A DNA stretch of 64,000 nucleotides from Auriscalpium vulgare (GCA_019915015.1 JAHBBC010000002.1:930001-994000); one strand, 5' to 3'. Shown: positions 33,328-45,092, numbered from the stretch's first letter. A program made the numbers and translations. The notes: generated by a model from the sequence alone, not told the origin.

Positions 33328-34107
33328 TCAGTCAGATACCTGAATCCGCCGTCCAGCCCCCGCAACCGTCGTATAATCTCTGCGATGATACAGCAGCGGT
33401 ATGTCCTGCGTCCGCCCCGCCAGCTCCAGCCGTTTTGGCTCCTCCACGCGCACCACACGCGCAATGAAAAGCTCCGAGGCGACGCCGTCCACCACCCACG
33501 GCGGCGGCGGGCCTTCCTCGTCCTCGTCGCCCGTGCCGCGTGCCAGCGCGTCGAGGTCGCTGAGTGGCCATGCGGCGCCGACGACGCGGCAAGCGAGCGC
33601 GCCGATGCTGCCCGCCAGCACGGGCAGGCCCTCGCGCGAAAGGTGCCAGGGCATGGCATGGTCCTCAAACGGGCGCGGGTGTGCGTCCGGCTGCGAGAAA
33701 ATAAGCGCGGCGCGCGCCTGCGCTGCGGAGAGGATATTGATGATCATGTGTGCGTCGGTGCTCGGGAGAGCGGGGAAAGAGGGGGACGAGGATGGTGAGG
33801 ACGGGGATGACGATGGCGACGTGGATGACGGGGAAGCGAGCGCGGAGAGGGACTTGGCCATGCGCGACGGTACACGCAGAGAGAATGCGACAAGTGGGTG
33901 CGGCGCGAGCGCGATGGAGGTAAACGATGAGAGAGTCGCACCGTGGCAGCGCGGTCCTGGCACGAACTCTGCGTCGGGCGCAGGCGGCGGCATGAAGGAC
34001 GTTACGACGGCGACGGGCTGCGCGGTCTCGCGCAGCAGCGCACGGATCTTGTCTGGGAGCTCATTGACGGTACGCGTTGAGTGCCATCGTCTGCGGATGG
34101 TCTGCAT
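33328..34107 (-). CDS. flavin reductase-like FMN-binding protein
   Basis: Starts MQTIRRRWHSTRTVNELPDK, an Arg/Ser-rich start that could be a mitochondrial presequence. The flavin-reductase split-barrel follows: QPVAVVTSFMPPP, HGATLSSFTSIALAPHPLVA, FSLRVPSRMA, then after a Ser/Pro insert MIINILSAAQARAALIFS, and GSIGALACRVVGAAWPLSDL and FIARVVRVEEPK. The pattern 'GxTxSSFxSxSLxPPLVxFSLR' is typical of proteins that bind FMN and reduce it with NAD(P)H. The gene is a single exon. A low-complexity Ser/Pro stretch (about 33755-33830) breaks the barrel. An in-frame extension to 34158 begins with GTG, so ATG at 34107 is used. This is the intact relative of the fragments at 9189 and 32505. Confidence 0.75.
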   Translation of the reverse strand: MQTIRRRWHSTRTVNELPDKIRALLRETAQPVAVVTSFMPPPAPDAEFVPGPRCHGATLSSFTSIALAPHPLVAFSLRVPSRMAKSLSALASPSSTSPSSSPSSPSSSPSFPALPSTDAHMIINILSAAQARAALIFSQPDAHPRPFEDHAMPWHLSREGLPVLAGSIGALACRVVGAAWPLSDLDALARGTGDEDEEGPPPPWVVDGVASELFIARVVRVEEPKRLELAGRTQDIPLLYHRRDYTTVAGAGRRIQVSD

Positions 34108-34334
34108 CGCAAGAGACAAGGCTGCATTCCCGGTCCAGCCGGGTCCAGCCGGGTCCACGTCCGAGTCTTTCTATCCAACACGTGTCACGTGCCAAACGCT
34201 CGCCAGCCCTTCTCGAAATACGCTCGTACTATTCAACATATGCTATACAGTGTGCTGGCCGAGTGCTCGCATTTGTATCCTGCCTACGTGAACTGCACCA
34301 ACTACCTGCCGCTCTCCTCCCCACGCTCTCCGCG

Positions 34335-37300
34335 TCATTGTAGTAGTACCGCATAACCAGAATCAGTCAGCCCACGCACGAACCAGCCCACTGCGTCGGG
34401 ATCCGCCCGCCCAATCAGCTGCTTCACGCTCGGCTGCGCCGACGCGAGCTCGCGGCCGACATAGGCGCGCACGTCGCCCGCGTACGCGACGACGTCCTCC
34501 GGCGCGGCGTCCGCGGCTGCGAGGCGCGAGTACGCCGCCTGGTACCCAGCCGCCTGCTCCTCGAGGTCAATCGTGGTATGCCCCGCCGCCGCATCGATCT
34601 CCGCCTCCTTCTTGCTCGAAAGGTGCTCGGGCTCCTTGAAAAGTTCCGCCAGCGATGCGAACAGCGCGGGCCTGGAGACAGTGATCGTGGGTGCGGTCAG
34701 CTAGGCATTGGAGAGTGAAGAAAGAGAGGCTGACCATGCTTGGACGCTCGGTTCGCGCAGGATAATATCGCTTTGCGTGAGCAGCCGCGTAAGGCCGACC
34801 ACAGCGACTTTTCTGTCCTTCGCAATGAGCTTCGGGACTTGCGGAATCATAAAGTTGGTTGAGATTTGCGACCACAGCCTGCGCGTCAATTAGCCGAGGA
34901 ACCCAGCATGGCAGGGCGCAGCAAACGCGTACCCAGCCTGTACGCTCTCCACCGCTTGTATCAGGTAGTCAGGTGTGAGGCCTTCCGCGTTGATGGCTAC
35001 GGTGTATAGCAGGAAATGAACGAAATGGTACACGTATGAGCTGGTCTTGCTGTTCTGCATGCGCGTGAGGAGCGTGATGATGATGGAGCTCATGTATTTC
35101 TGCAGCTTCTCCCTAGGAAATAGAAATCGCCAAAATTCAGGTTCCATTCCGACGTGCGAGAGTACTGTACTCACGACGGGACGTAGCGCACCACGGCCTG
35201 CAGCAGCTCGAAGCCCCACGCTTCGTTGACCTTCGACGGGACGAGCCGCTGCTGCACTATGCCCAGTACGCTCTCGATGGGCACATTCGGCGCGTCGCGC
35301 GCGAGGAACGCCTGGAGGAGCCGCACGAGACCGGGAATGCTACCCTTCTGTGCCCACATGGCGGGCGTGAGCAGGAACGGCAGGAGCGCGCGGTACTCCG
35401 TCGGCTCCCCCTGATGCAGAGCAAGCATCTGCGCGAGAATTTGGAAGACATATGGGATGTACTCTGGCGACACACCCTCCTAAATGATGCGAGGAAAAAA
35501 TTACGAGGAGCCGAGACTTACGGTCGATGTCTTGCTGCAGGATGATCGTGAATGGTCCGAAGAGGGCAGGTTCAAATACACCGATTGAGCTTGGCACGGT
35601 AGGTCCGATGAATCTGCCAACGGTGCTCAGTACATCATCATGCTACACGCGCAGATGCGCACCTGATGAGAGCGGAGATGGTTTCGAAGATATACTGGTC
35701 GAAGTTGGGGTTGCTGGGGTTCTTCGAAATAATGCCGAGGATGGCCACGAGACGCTGCAGTAACGCTTCGTATCCACCCGCGAGGTCCGTTCGGGACGTA
35801 AGCACCACCCGCGCAACACCTGGGCACGCGAAATCGCCGGTTACAACGTTACATCTGCAGAGAAGACGCATGGTGCTTACAGCGCATCAAGAAGTCGTTT
35901 TCTGCAATTTTTTCGGGACTGCTGCCAGCCTCGATCTTGCCGAACAAGACGTTAATAAGCTGGGGTGCTACCTCGCGCACGTCAACCATGTTGAACCTGC
36001 ATTCATAGAGTCACATCTACAAAACATCAGGACAATGCAACATCGTGACGCACATTGATACCGGCGTCTCGCCAACGCGTATGGATAGGATACGGTCAAT
36101 CGCAATGGCTGCGTAGGTGTACACCACGGTGTCGTCAGACGTCAGACGTTGCGAGAGCAGCGGAAGAACGGATATCAGTTGATCTTTGGTCAACTTGAGG
36201 GACGCTTCATGAGCACGACTACTATTAGATGCGCAAAGTGAGAGCAGGCGCACCTGGTTGCGGAATATGTACAAATATCTGATGGCGTCAACCTGCAGAA
36301 CGGGATGTACAGAAGTTGCGGGCGCCTGCAAATCTTGGAAGATGTTGTCGGCAAAAAATTGTACAATGTTGACGAGCACGTTGGTCGTCGTGACACCCAG
36401 CTGCAACGAATAACTGTCAGCTGCATACAACCGCCTAGAAAGCTGCGCAACCAACCGAAGCGGTACCCCCGCGTGCAGCGACGGCCTCAAATAAATATTC
36501 CGCAGCATCCTTGCCCAACCATGCCTCTGAGTCAGTCGCCGCCAGTGCCTGCGCAACCCACGCCATCACTATTTCGGTAGTGTCCACCTCGAACGAACTC
36601 GCCACGAGGGCCTTCACGACGTCCGCAGCCGCCTGCCGCGGGGTGGCGATCTCTGTAACGGCTAGGTCACCCCGCACAAACTCCAGTGGCGCATCCTCGA
36701 AAGACTCGAGTTCATGTGTCCGCAGTCGCACGTTCGGGACGATGACGCCATGGATGAGGCCAGAGATTGTGTCTCGTGAACGGAAGAGCTCCGCGTACGT
36801 CCCAGCGCGGATGGCAGTGGAGATGAAGCGCAGGGATTGAGAGACAAGCTGGCCATATGAATTAGAGTCGGGGTTGAAGCGAGGTGCGCGTTAACTCTAC
36901 CTGGTCGTAAGCAAGCCCAAGCTGCTGGCCCCCACCAACAAGCTCCCACACCGCGCGCACGAACGCCTCGACGGATGCTGTCCGTGCAAATACCTCCGGG
37001 TATAACCTGACGTACATCTATCAAAGGATCAAGAAGCAGAATGTGTGTGATGGGTGTACCAGGTACCTCTGCGATCTCCACGATTCCTGTGCGAATTTTG
37101 GAGGGAATTGAAGGAGTGGCTTCGTCCCGCTGAGGCCTTTCATTAGCAACAGAAGAGAGAGTTGACCAATCGACACGCACATCCGTTCGCAGTGCCTCTG
37201 GGTCCCATGCCATAAGACGCATGAAGTGGCCATCCACTTTGTCGAAATACTCCTCATGCCCGTCTTCGAAATTGGGCGGTAGGTCCTGACACGTGAGGTC

Positions 37301-38057
37301 ATGGAACAGTTCGACAAGAAGTAATGTTGTCTGAGCCAGGAGGCCAAATGTGGGCTGCGGTGGGGACGGCGTGGCGAACAACTCCGTCATTGTAAATCGG
37401 AAGAGTTGCTGGAAGGGCTCGATGAACCTGTTGACGACTATGTTTATTGTTGACCACAGTTCATCCGAACGCATCGAGGAGCGCCAAGAGTTGAATATGG
37501 AATGCGCCGTCTCGAGAACGCCAACGTTGACATTGAAATCTGTGGGGCTCAAAGACCCCACGAGTTGCTGTGCGCGACGAGTGAGAATATGAAAAACCGA
37601 AGCATGGTCGGCAGAACGCACGTCAATCAGGTCGGGCCACTCGTGAGGGAAGTCAGATTTTGCTATCAACGACACGGCCTCTGCAATCTGTATGCGCAAT
37701 TGTTTATCGTTGGGACTGGATAGCGCGATCATGGCGGGGACGAGCTGCGGCTTGAGTGCCTGTTTGTCTGCCTCTGCCACAGGAAACTCGTCCTAGATGC
37801 CCATATGCGATCAGCCGGATCGAACACAATACATTGAGAACACGCACGTCTTCATCCCATCGCTGTTTGACGACATTTTTGAGGTAGACCGCTCCGGCGA
37901 GGCGGACGGCGCCATCCTGAGCGGTATTGAGAACAAGTTGCAGGAGGTGGCTGAGGAAATTGGATTGGCGACTGAACGTCTGTAGCGACTGCTCAGCCTG
38001 CTTTCGCGATTGAGGCGATAGAGAGGCAAGGAGCAGAGACGGGATATCCGAAGACAT
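34335..38057 (-). CDS. CSE1: exportin-2 / importin-alpha re-exporter (CSE1/CAS)
   Basis: Starts MSSDIPSLLLASLSPQSRKQ and AEQSLQTFSRQSNFLSHLLQ, the importin-beta N-terminal repeat. It continues RLAGAVYLKNVVKQRWDED, then ADKQALKPQLVPAMIALSSP and IAEAVSLIAKSDFPHEWPDL. CSE1-specific segments follow, such as TLLLVELFHDLTCQDLPPNF, FEDGHEEYFDKVDGHFMRLM and MWAQKGSIPGLVRLLQAFLA. The C-terminus is KQLIGRADPDAVGWFVRGLT. CSE1 binds RanGTP and returns importin-alpha to the cytoplasm. Length is close to the usual 960 residues, with about a dozen short introns and no defect seen. It is divergent from the next gene, with 83 bp between start codons. Confidence 0.92.
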
Positions 38058-38140
38058 GGAGGGAGATGGGAGGATTGGCTCGGACACGCGCCTCGACGCG
38101 TCGCTCCCGGGCCCGCAAGCGCCTTTGTATCTTGACCGCC
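38058..38140. promoter_or_regulatory. 83-bp bidirectional promoter region
   Basis: Start codons of CSE1 (minus) and the O-fucosyltransferase-like gene (plus) face away from each other across only 83 bp. Both genes must share regulatory DNA here, or their upstream elements lie in each other's 5' coding region. No TATA box is visible; the stretch is GC-rich. Confidence 0.6.
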
Positions 38141-39625
38141 ATGCAGCCACGCTCATATCTTTGCACTCTCTTCACCGCCCATCGCCTACGACGTTCTGTC
38201 ATTCTCATAGCCCTCTTCGTGTTGTCATGCACTGGGATCATGGTGTGCTTGCTCTTCGCAGAGTCCCCGGAAAGTCAGCCCCGACGCCTGCAGCCACCTG
38301 TGTTTTCAACTCAATCTCACGACGTCCGCCATAGAAATCGTGCATCATACTCTCCAGACCTTCCAGGACGCTTTCTTGCCTATCTTCCGCACAGCGGGTT
38401 CCACAACCAACGCATTGCCCTCGAGAACGCGCTGGTCCTTGCTCGCATACTCAATCGAACGCTCATCGTGCCTCCTGCCCGCCTGGGCACCGCGCTAGGC
38501 TACCAGAAATTCGACATGCTTCGACGAACGCTATCTCTGTCCGACAAAGAAGGCCTCTGGCACTGCTCTCGCATTCCTCAGGACATCGCTTCTCCACCGG
38601 AGTGCGCAGACTACTTCACCTACACCCATGTTTCCTGGGACTGGCTCGTCGACGCGCGCTCCATCGAGGCTCAGCAGACGCTTTCGTACGCAGACGACCT
38701 CGCGCACACATGGTTGCATACGCTCCCAGATGACGGGAATGGCGTAGACACTCTGATGATCAAGGACAACGACATGTACTTGTACCGATTCGTGGACTAC
38801 GAAGACTCTGGATCATCGCCATTGCCCAATCCGCGCTACTTGTCGCACTTTCCCATCTCTTCATTGCTGGCCTCCGACGCACGGCTCATTCAACTCGGCA
38901 CGCTGTTCGGCTCGTCGCGCCTCCATCTCCGCAGCCCCGCACACCGCGCCATCCGGAAAGCCATCAGGGAGAGCATGGTACTGTCGAACACAGTACTCCA
39001 GTCAGCATCGTCGGCCGCTCGTCGTCAGTTAGGCGGATCATATATGGGAGCGCATATCCGCGTAGGCGACGGACCATTCTACACATCTCGAGCTCAGAAC
39101 ATCCGCGCCATCTGGTACAAGCTCGTCACGCAAACTCTCAACATTAGCCTCTCCAATGCACAGCATTTGGAACGTCAGTTCTCGTCTTGGCCACCCCCAG
39201 CGGAGCTACCAACTCTTCCCGCAGCCCATGCGTCACGTTCTACAGACCCGATGGACCCAACCCATGCAACCCGCCGTAAACTGCCCTGCCGAAGACCTGC
39301 GCACACTGCTTCCGAGCTGCATTCCCTCAACATCCCGCTCTTCGTTTCGACGGACTCTCCTGCGGAGCGACATCTCGAGCTTCTCACACGCACATTCCCG
39401 TGCACATTCTTTCTGAGCGACGTACTCCCGCCATCCCCGCTCGACGATGCCGTCAGTAGCCACGACGAGGTCCCTTTGAAGCCATTTCTGCTGCCGATGG
39501 TGGATGCGCTGGTGGTGGCTGGTGCACAAGGCTTCGTTGGTACCGATGGGAGCACGTTCAGCACTTACGTGGAAGATGTGCTGTGGCGAAAGCTTCACGG
39601 CCTGGATATACTTCAGCGGGGATGA
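38141..39625 (+). CDS. O-fucosyltransferase-like type II membrane protein
   Basis: Starts MQPRSYLCTLFTAHRLRRSV and has a signal anchor IALFVLSCTGIMVCLLF at residues 26-42, so the catalytic part should face the Golgi lumen. The domain begins RFLAYLPHSGFHNQRIALEN with ILNRTLIVPPARLG, continues MGAHIRVGDGPF and ends with ALVVAGAQGFVGTDGSTFST, the sugar-nucleotide end of O-FucT-like folds in fungi. The single long exon shows no interruption. The segment at 39150-39300 between the two halves is Pro/Ser/Thr-rich and may be a linker. Donor and acceptor are unknown. Upstream in-frame codons to 38066 overlap the promoter, and the ATG before the signal anchor is preferred. Confidence 0.75.
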   Translation: MQPRSYLCTLFTAHRLRRSVILIALFVLSCTGIMVCLLFAESPESQPRRLQPPVFSTQSHDVRHRNRASYSPDLPGRFLAYLPHSGFHNQRIALENALVLARILNRTLIVPPARLGTALGYQKFDMLRRTLSLSDKEGLWHCSRIPQDIASPPECADYFTYTHVSWDWLVDARSIEAQQTLSYADDLAHTWLHTLPDDGNGVDTLMIKDNDMYLYRFVDYEDSGSSPLPNPRYLSHFPISSLLASDARLIQLGTLFGSSRLHLRSPAHRAIRKAIRESMVLSNTVLQSASSAARRQLGGSYMGAHIRVGDGPFYTSRAQNIRAIWYKLVTQTLNISLSNAQHLERQFSSWPPPAELPTLPAAHASRSTDPMDPTHATRRKLPCRRPAHTASELHSLNIPLFVSTDSPAERHLELLTRTFPCTFFLSDVLPPSPLDDAVSSHDEVPLKPFLLPMVDALVVAGAQGFVGTDGSTFSTYVEDVLWRKLHGLDILQRG

Positions 39626-39773
39626 TTGGAGAAAAGGAACGGGCTATATGGCTTGCATGTTACTCTACTTAGCTGCATTCCTGGTATCTTCGGCGGTGTC
39701 AGGCATTCGCAGGATCCACAGCTAGTCCTTCCCGCTCCCCGAGCCGAAGTGCCCAGTTTTCTGCGCAATCGCA

Positions 39774-40517
39774 CTACGCCGGCAGGCCTATAAATACCCT
39801 CAACGCCTCTCGTTTCGCGTTGGTGTCTCCCTTGACCGGCAGTCCATACGCCTTGAGCATTGCCTCATACCGCTCCTCTACGGCATCTGCATCAACACAT
39901 CCGTTCAAGACAAAAATTGAAAACGCACTGATAAGATGCTCGAACTCGCCCCTCGTCGCCGGGAACTGCGGCGCAGGCTTCCCGCTCGCCGTCGGCAGCG
40001 CCATGATGGGCAACTTCGACACCGTCACGCGAGAGTTGTGCAAGCGAGGATACAAACGATCCTGCCTGTCCACCACGTCAACGTCGCTCAACACAGTCAC
40101 GCGGGCAACGCACTCGAGCTTGATAGTCGCTAGCGCCTCGCTCAGCCGCTGCTCTACGTCCGACGGCGCGCCCTCCGGCGCCGACGAACCCTCGCCGCGC
40201 AGCTCCTCGAGCTCCGCCGCCAGCGCGGCGTGCGCGCGCTCCACGGCGGCGAGCCGCATCTCGAGCGCGCTGATGTCCGCGTGGGGCGCACCGCGTGGGG
40301 ACTCGGGGGCCTGCGCGACGGCGTGCGCGGCGGCCTGCAGCTGCACGGCGATGGCGGACAGCGACGTGGACAGGTGCGCGGTCCACGGGACGTGCACCGA
40401 CGGGGAGGAGCTGGAGGAGCGCGGTCTGTCCGCGTGGGCGGCGGGGTGGTGCGCCTCGGAGATCGTGTCCGTGGAGGAGGCGGGCGACGTCGGGTGCTCG
40501 GGCGGCGGAGGGCTCAT
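39774..40517 (-). CDS. coiled-coil protein, function unknown
   Basis: Starts MSPPPPEHPTSPASSTDTIS, a disordered head. It is followed by an Ala/Glu-rich heptad region, SALEMRLAAVERAHAALAAE and LEELRGEG, that should form a coiled coil. The C-terminal half contains RQDRLYPRLHNSRVTVSKLP and FPATRGEFEHLISAFSIFVL, and ends in EERYEAMLKAYGLPVKGDTN and REALRVFIGLPA. The 'P-xTxGEFEHLxxxRYExxLKAYxLPxxGDTxAKREALREFLGL' pattern is familiar from conserved basidiomycete proteins of unknown role. It is one exon with a clean stop, in tail-to-tail arrangement with the preceding gene. Confidence 0.7.
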   Translation of the reverse strand: MSPPPPEHPTSPASSTDTISEAHHPAAHADRPRSSSSSPSVHVPWTAHLSTSLSAIAVQLQAAAHAVAQAPESPRGAPHADISALEMRLAAVERAHAALAAELEELRGEGSSAPEGAPSDVEQRLSEALATIKLECVARVTVLSDVDVVDRQDRLYPRLHNSRVTVSKLPIMALPTASGKPAPQFPATRGEFEHLISAFSIFVLNGCVDADAVEERYEAMLKAYGLPVKGDTNAKREALRVFIGLPA

Positions 40518-41195
40518 GTCGTGTGCGGGCACGGACGAGACGCGCTTTGGCCCTTGGTGCAGATTTATCGTAGCGGCAGTGGGAAGTTCGCGCCGGCACG
40601 ATATGCAGTGCCGCGAGCCGCGTACGGGGCTACTGGGAAAAACATTGTTTCTATGGCCAATGTCGCACGGGCTGGCCGCACGCTGAGAGACGGTGCGCAG
40701 GTGAATGGGTACATTTATGTGAATCGGCGAGCGTCGTGAGAAGACGGACGCGATGCGTACCTTGCGCGTACTTACCTGAAGACTTGTGAGAATGGTCAGT
40801 AGTATCGCAACACTTTAGTTGCGCCTTTCGTTTTGTTACCAAGAAACTTCACGCAGTCTTAACGTCTGGATGTTCTGAAGTCAATGGAGAAGGATCTGAT
40901 TAAAATTCTCATTCATCAGTACCGGACACGCAAATCGATGCTACCTGAATTCGTTGACTTGATCTACTGTATATTTCGTCCGCGGTGACCTGTCCGGGCA
41001 CATCGTGACGAAGTTGCGCAAGACAATGCGTAATAGAAAGAGACGTCGGCTGAGTAAAGTTGGCTGTCGGCTCTGATGCCTATAGTGCAAGGGCTAGGCA
41101 AGTCAAAGACATCTACATTATCGATACATTGGAGATAATTTTACATCGCATTAAGCCGAACAAGTAATGAGAAAAGGGGGGCAAGCCGGGATGCG
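40518..41195. other. intergenic, no gene seen
   Basis: No supported gene. It should hold the coiled-coil gene's promoter at its left side and the SWD3 3' UTR at its right. The centre (40840-41170) is AT-richer than the surroundings. Confidence 0.5.
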
Positions 41196-42662
41196 CTAGA
41201 CCGCTCCTCTGTCTGCCCATATGCGTATCGTTAGGTCTGAATCTATTGACCCCGATGCGATCATGTTTTGCTGCGGGTGCGTCTATACCATCAATAAATC
41301 AGCCGTTCGTTCATGGAGCAAGAATCAGCAGGACACGCACAGCAACTGCCACCACCACATCTACAGCCCACCCCATGCTCAGCGTACGTCTCTTCTCTCG
41401 GAAAGCACACAGCCGACGCACCTCCGTGGCCCTCGAGCACCTGCACGACCTCGCGGCTCTGCAGGTCCCACAGGTACACCTTCTTATCCTCGCTGCCCGA
41501 CACGATCCACTTGCCGCCCGTGACGCTGAAGCACGCGGCGATGCAGTACTTGGTGTTCTGGTGCCCCGCGTATGTCTTGAGGTTGCGCGACGTGTGGTAG
41601 TCCCACAGCCGGATCGAGCTATCGTGCGCGGTGGAGAGTATGTACTTGGAGTTGGGCGAGAACTGGACGTGCTGGCTGTGATGTCGCGGGTGAAACGCAG
41701 GCGCGGGCGGCGGTGAGGGGACGTACCAGATGGCGTCGCTGCCTTCCGCGAGAGTTTTCAGGCACTGCCCGTTCGACGTGTTCCATATGCGACTGCAGGA
41801 CAAATGGATGAGATCAGCTGCACATGTCGCCCGGCAAGTGAGAACGCGAACATCAGGCCGTCCAGTGCACAGGACACGATCAGAGACGCGTCCCGGTTGA
41901 AGTGGACGGCGGTGACATAGTCTAAGTGGGCGTTCAGCGTCTTGATGCATTTTCCTGTATCTGAGTGAGATACGTCTGCCAGTGAGGGTGGGTGCAACGT
42001 GCCTTTGGCGGGGTTCCATATCCGCACGTCTCCGTCGCATCCACCTGAAACTAGCTGCGTTCCCGCTGTGTTATAGTTCACGCAGAATACGAAACTCGTG
42101 TGGCCCTTCAGCGTCCTGCTCGTGAGTCCCTGTCACAGCATGTGAGCACCAATTCGACAGTCCGCCTTTCAAGACACGCACCGAGTCGACATCCCATATC
42201 CGAATGGTCATGTCATCCGACGCGGACGCGAGATACACGCTGTCCGGCGACCACGCGACATCGGACAGACCTTTTGTGTGCCCATTCAGATTGCGTATGA
42301 GCTCCCCGGTGACAGGAGACCAGATCTTGACGGCGTTGTCCGCAGCTGCGCGCGTTCAGCATCCCCGCGCGCAGGCCATGCAAGGACGTACCGCACGACG
42401 CTAGGAGGGTGCCGTCGGGGCTGAACTTGACGGACGAGATGGACTTTGTGTGCCCGCGCAGGATGTGTTTGAGCGCGTAGTGCGGCCGCTCGCGTGCGGC
42501 TGGTGGGGGCGCGGCAACGGTGGGAGGGACTGACGGCTGAGGCGGCTGGAGCTGGGGCTGTGGCTGCTCTGGGTTTTCGGGGATCTGAGGGTCGTCCTCT
42601 GTTGTTTGAGACGCCGCGTCGTCGTCCGTGGATGACTCGTCTGATCGTTCATGCTGGTCCAT
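41196..42662 (-). CDS. SWD3: COMPASS subunit Swd3 / WDR5, WD40 propeller
   Basis: Starts [20 protein letters not shown] with a disordered Pro/Gln head. Blades follow in order: [149 protein letters not shown] and [20 protein letters not shown]. The last exon, found by splicing (intron about 41254-41310), gives [20 protein letters not shown] and closes the seventh blade. Swd3/WDR5 is the scaffold of the histone H3 lysine 4 methyltransferase complex. About seven introns. The 5' end has been copied to 44793-44929. Confidence 0.9.
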
Positions 42663-44765
42663 GGGGAAGTGAAGGCGGAAGGACGGAGGACTCAGACCGG
42701 CGCGGGACGAGTTGCCTCGCGACTACTACACTCTACTACATAAGTACTTACCGAACGGGCCGCATTCACTTGGAATTCGCCCACTCCTCCATGCTGTTGG
42801 ATCTACCCGAGGACCTCCTGCACACAATCATTCTCTTGGTCGACGACACCAAGAGCATACTCGCCTGTCTGGCGGTCAGTCTTTTCGCTTTTCCATAATA
42901 CATTCCGCATCATTTGAAGACATCTGTCATAGACATGCCGAAGGCTAAACACTCTCGGGGACTCCCTTCAAGTACAGTGCAAGATTGAACTATGCGCTTC
43001 CGGTATGTGCGAGGGCCCCGATGCTCGACACCTCGACGTGTCCGAAAAGCTGCAACGCCTACGCGCCTACCGATCTGCTTGCGCGCGAGATATCACAATA
43101 GAATTGCTCCCATTCGCCCCCTTCATGTCCAGTCTCAACAGCTCACCGCTGTGGAGCTCTGTGACTACATTGGTATCAGAAACCGATATCGACGACGTTG
43201 AGCAGCTTGTGCTTGTCCAGCAGTTGCCGTCCGTGCTGCGCGGGATCGAGGAGCGCCACTGGACTATCGAACTCCCCGAGCCGTCAAGTTTACTGGCCGG
43301 CAACATCACCAAGGGTGTGCTTGCGGTCGATGCATCGCAAGACCTGCTTGTCGCATGCGCCCAATACATGGTGAAGTATGTCGCCCATCTTGATGTTTTA
43401 AGTACTCTGGCCGGTTTGAGGCTTGGCCTCGCATTGACTTATTCGCAGTTCCCGGCGTATACTAGTACTGCATATGCTGTCACTATCCACAGGCGAACCC
43501 CACCCATCCGCATCTCCTGCCAGCAAAGAAGTACGCAGGCGCATGGTACGGGAAGTGTTTGGCGATTACTGCGCGGCCGAGGACGGGGAGGAAAACTGCG
43601 TGACCATCTGGAATTGGAAGACCCAGAGCAGCGAAGTCAAACTTGTACGCAACGCATAATCACCTGTCTGCTGCGTGTTGTCGTTGATCTCTCTCCCCTA
43701 GTTCCCTCCTCGGCCTTCTAGTACTTTCACATTTCTCGACGGTGCTCACATCGCCATCCTGGCCACCGACCCGTTGCTCATTCTCGTGTATTCGTTCGAT
43801 ATTGAACAAAGCGAGAACCTGCCAACGACCTTCGCGTTCCCAACCGACTCCCGCGCCAGTGGCTTTTCCCTGCTCACCAATCATTCCACCGTTGCCTGTT
43901 CAGACCACTTGGGCATCTTCCACCCTGCGCCGTCACGTATGGTGTCTATTCCTCTCCGTCTACCAGGAGTCCCCCGCTGCTACTCGCTCAACGTTCCCGC
44001 GGACACGCTCCTCGCACAGTTACAGGCCGCCCCGGCGACAGTGCAGTGGGCCGACTGGGGTCCAGCAGGCAGCCGCCTGCTATTATGGCCCGAATACTTG
44101 AAATCTGTCAACTTTGACCCCCGCAGCGTGATGTGCGCGTTGACGGTTGCTCTAGATGGAAGCATTGCGCCTGACGATGAGACGACCACTGTGCTTGCGG
44201 ATTTCCGCCCCTCGCGGGTGGCGCAGGCGCGGCAGCGCGGCGTGGGGTTGGTTGAAGAGGTGACCCCGGCGACTGACGAAGGCCTCGGTGGATTGATCGA
44301 GGCGAGGTTGCCGTACGCGGCGAAGAAGTTCACTTGGCCCACACTATGGACTGACTTCGACGTGATCATGTGTGAGGATCAGATGCTCTTTATAGAGGTG
44401 TGTTGCCGCGATCATACAACTCAGACAGCAAGACTGCTTATTTACCCCATCTACAGGATGCCGACCCCCTGCTAACTCCGGAGGGTCGTCGTGTATACCC
44501 GAAGACATGGGCGTGCACAATTTGACGGTAGCGAAAAGTAGTCAGAAAAAAAGAACGCGTCGTTTGCTGGGATAGGATAGGATTATGTAAACCCTAGACG
44601 GCGCAAAGATACACTACTTAGATCTACGCCACGGATGACTAAACCCCAATACTGCTTCGTAAAATTAAATGCCACGCACAGGACTCCGGAGAAAACACAC
44701 ACACAGAGAATAAGCCACGATAAAGCAAAAATAAGGGCCAGGAAAAACAGACATGCTGAGGGTGC
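42531..44765. repeat. tandem duplication unit, copy 1
   Basis: This unit (SWD3 5' end, intergenic DNA, F-box gene and about 240 bp downstream) is repeated at 44793-46715 plus 51543-51905. The second copy is interrupted by the TIR element. Introns and flanks are duplicated too, so it is a DNA-level tandem duplication. Shared non-coding words such as GCACAATTTGACGGTAGCGA and AACGCGTCGTTTGCTGGGAT show the copies are not ancient. Confidence 0.85.
42791..44525 (+). CDS. F-box protein, copy 1
   Basis: Starts MLLDLPEDLLHTIILLVDDT and KSILACLA, spliced to TCRRLNTLGDSLQVQ. This is an F-box (LPxDLLxxIxxxL--xxxLxxLxxxCRxLN), the Skp1-binding motif of SCF ubiquitin ligases. The remainder (LPSVLRGIEERHWTIELPEP, MLSLSTGEPHPSASPASKEV, VTIWNWKTQSSEVKL, VVADFRPSRVAQ-like ADFRPSRVAQARQRGVG) resembles the beta-propeller-like tails of basidiomycete F-box proteins that select substrates. 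The last exon is DADPLLTPEGRRVYPKTWAC plus TI. Four or five short introns. All junctions agree with copy 2, which supports the model. Substrate unknown. Confidence 0.8.
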
Positions 44766-44792
44766 CGCGCGCCATACATATGGGTGAGACAC

Positions 44793-44929
44793 GACGTCTG
44801 CTTAGGCTGGGGCTGTGCCAGCTGCTCTGGGTTTTCGGGAATCTGAGGGTCGTCCTCTGTTGTTTGATGAGACGCCGCGGCGCCGCCCGTGGACGACTCG
44901 TCTAATCCGAGTCGTTCATGCTGGTCCAT
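44793..44929 (-). pseudogene. duplicated 5' fragment of SWD3
   Basis: Encodes MDQHERLGLDESSTGGAAAS and [14 protein letters not shown], the Swd3 N-terminus with small insertions. It then diverges after about 45 codons, before any WD40 blade. It marks the left end of the duplicated unit and faces the second F-box gene as SWD3 faces the first, so it may still supply promoter elements. Confidence 0.85.
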
Positions 44930-45092
44930 GGGGAAGTGAAGGAGGAAGGACGGAGGACTCTGGAGTCAGACCGGCGCGGGCGCGGGCCCACGACTCGTTG
45001 GTTGCCTTACATAAGTAGCAGGTTCAAAGCATTTGTCCTTACAGGCCGCATGCACTTCGATCGGAACAGTTTTCGAACCTGCTCACTCTTCC

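Noticed and set aside
39175..39598. Minus-strand frames within the O-fucosyltransferase-like gene
   Set aside because: They lie inside a long conserved plus-strand exon and have no motifs.
41291..41420. SWD3 seemed to lack its last WD40 blade
   Set aside because: A short intron after VVVAVA leads to [20 protein letters not shown] with a stop at 41196, so the propeller is complete.
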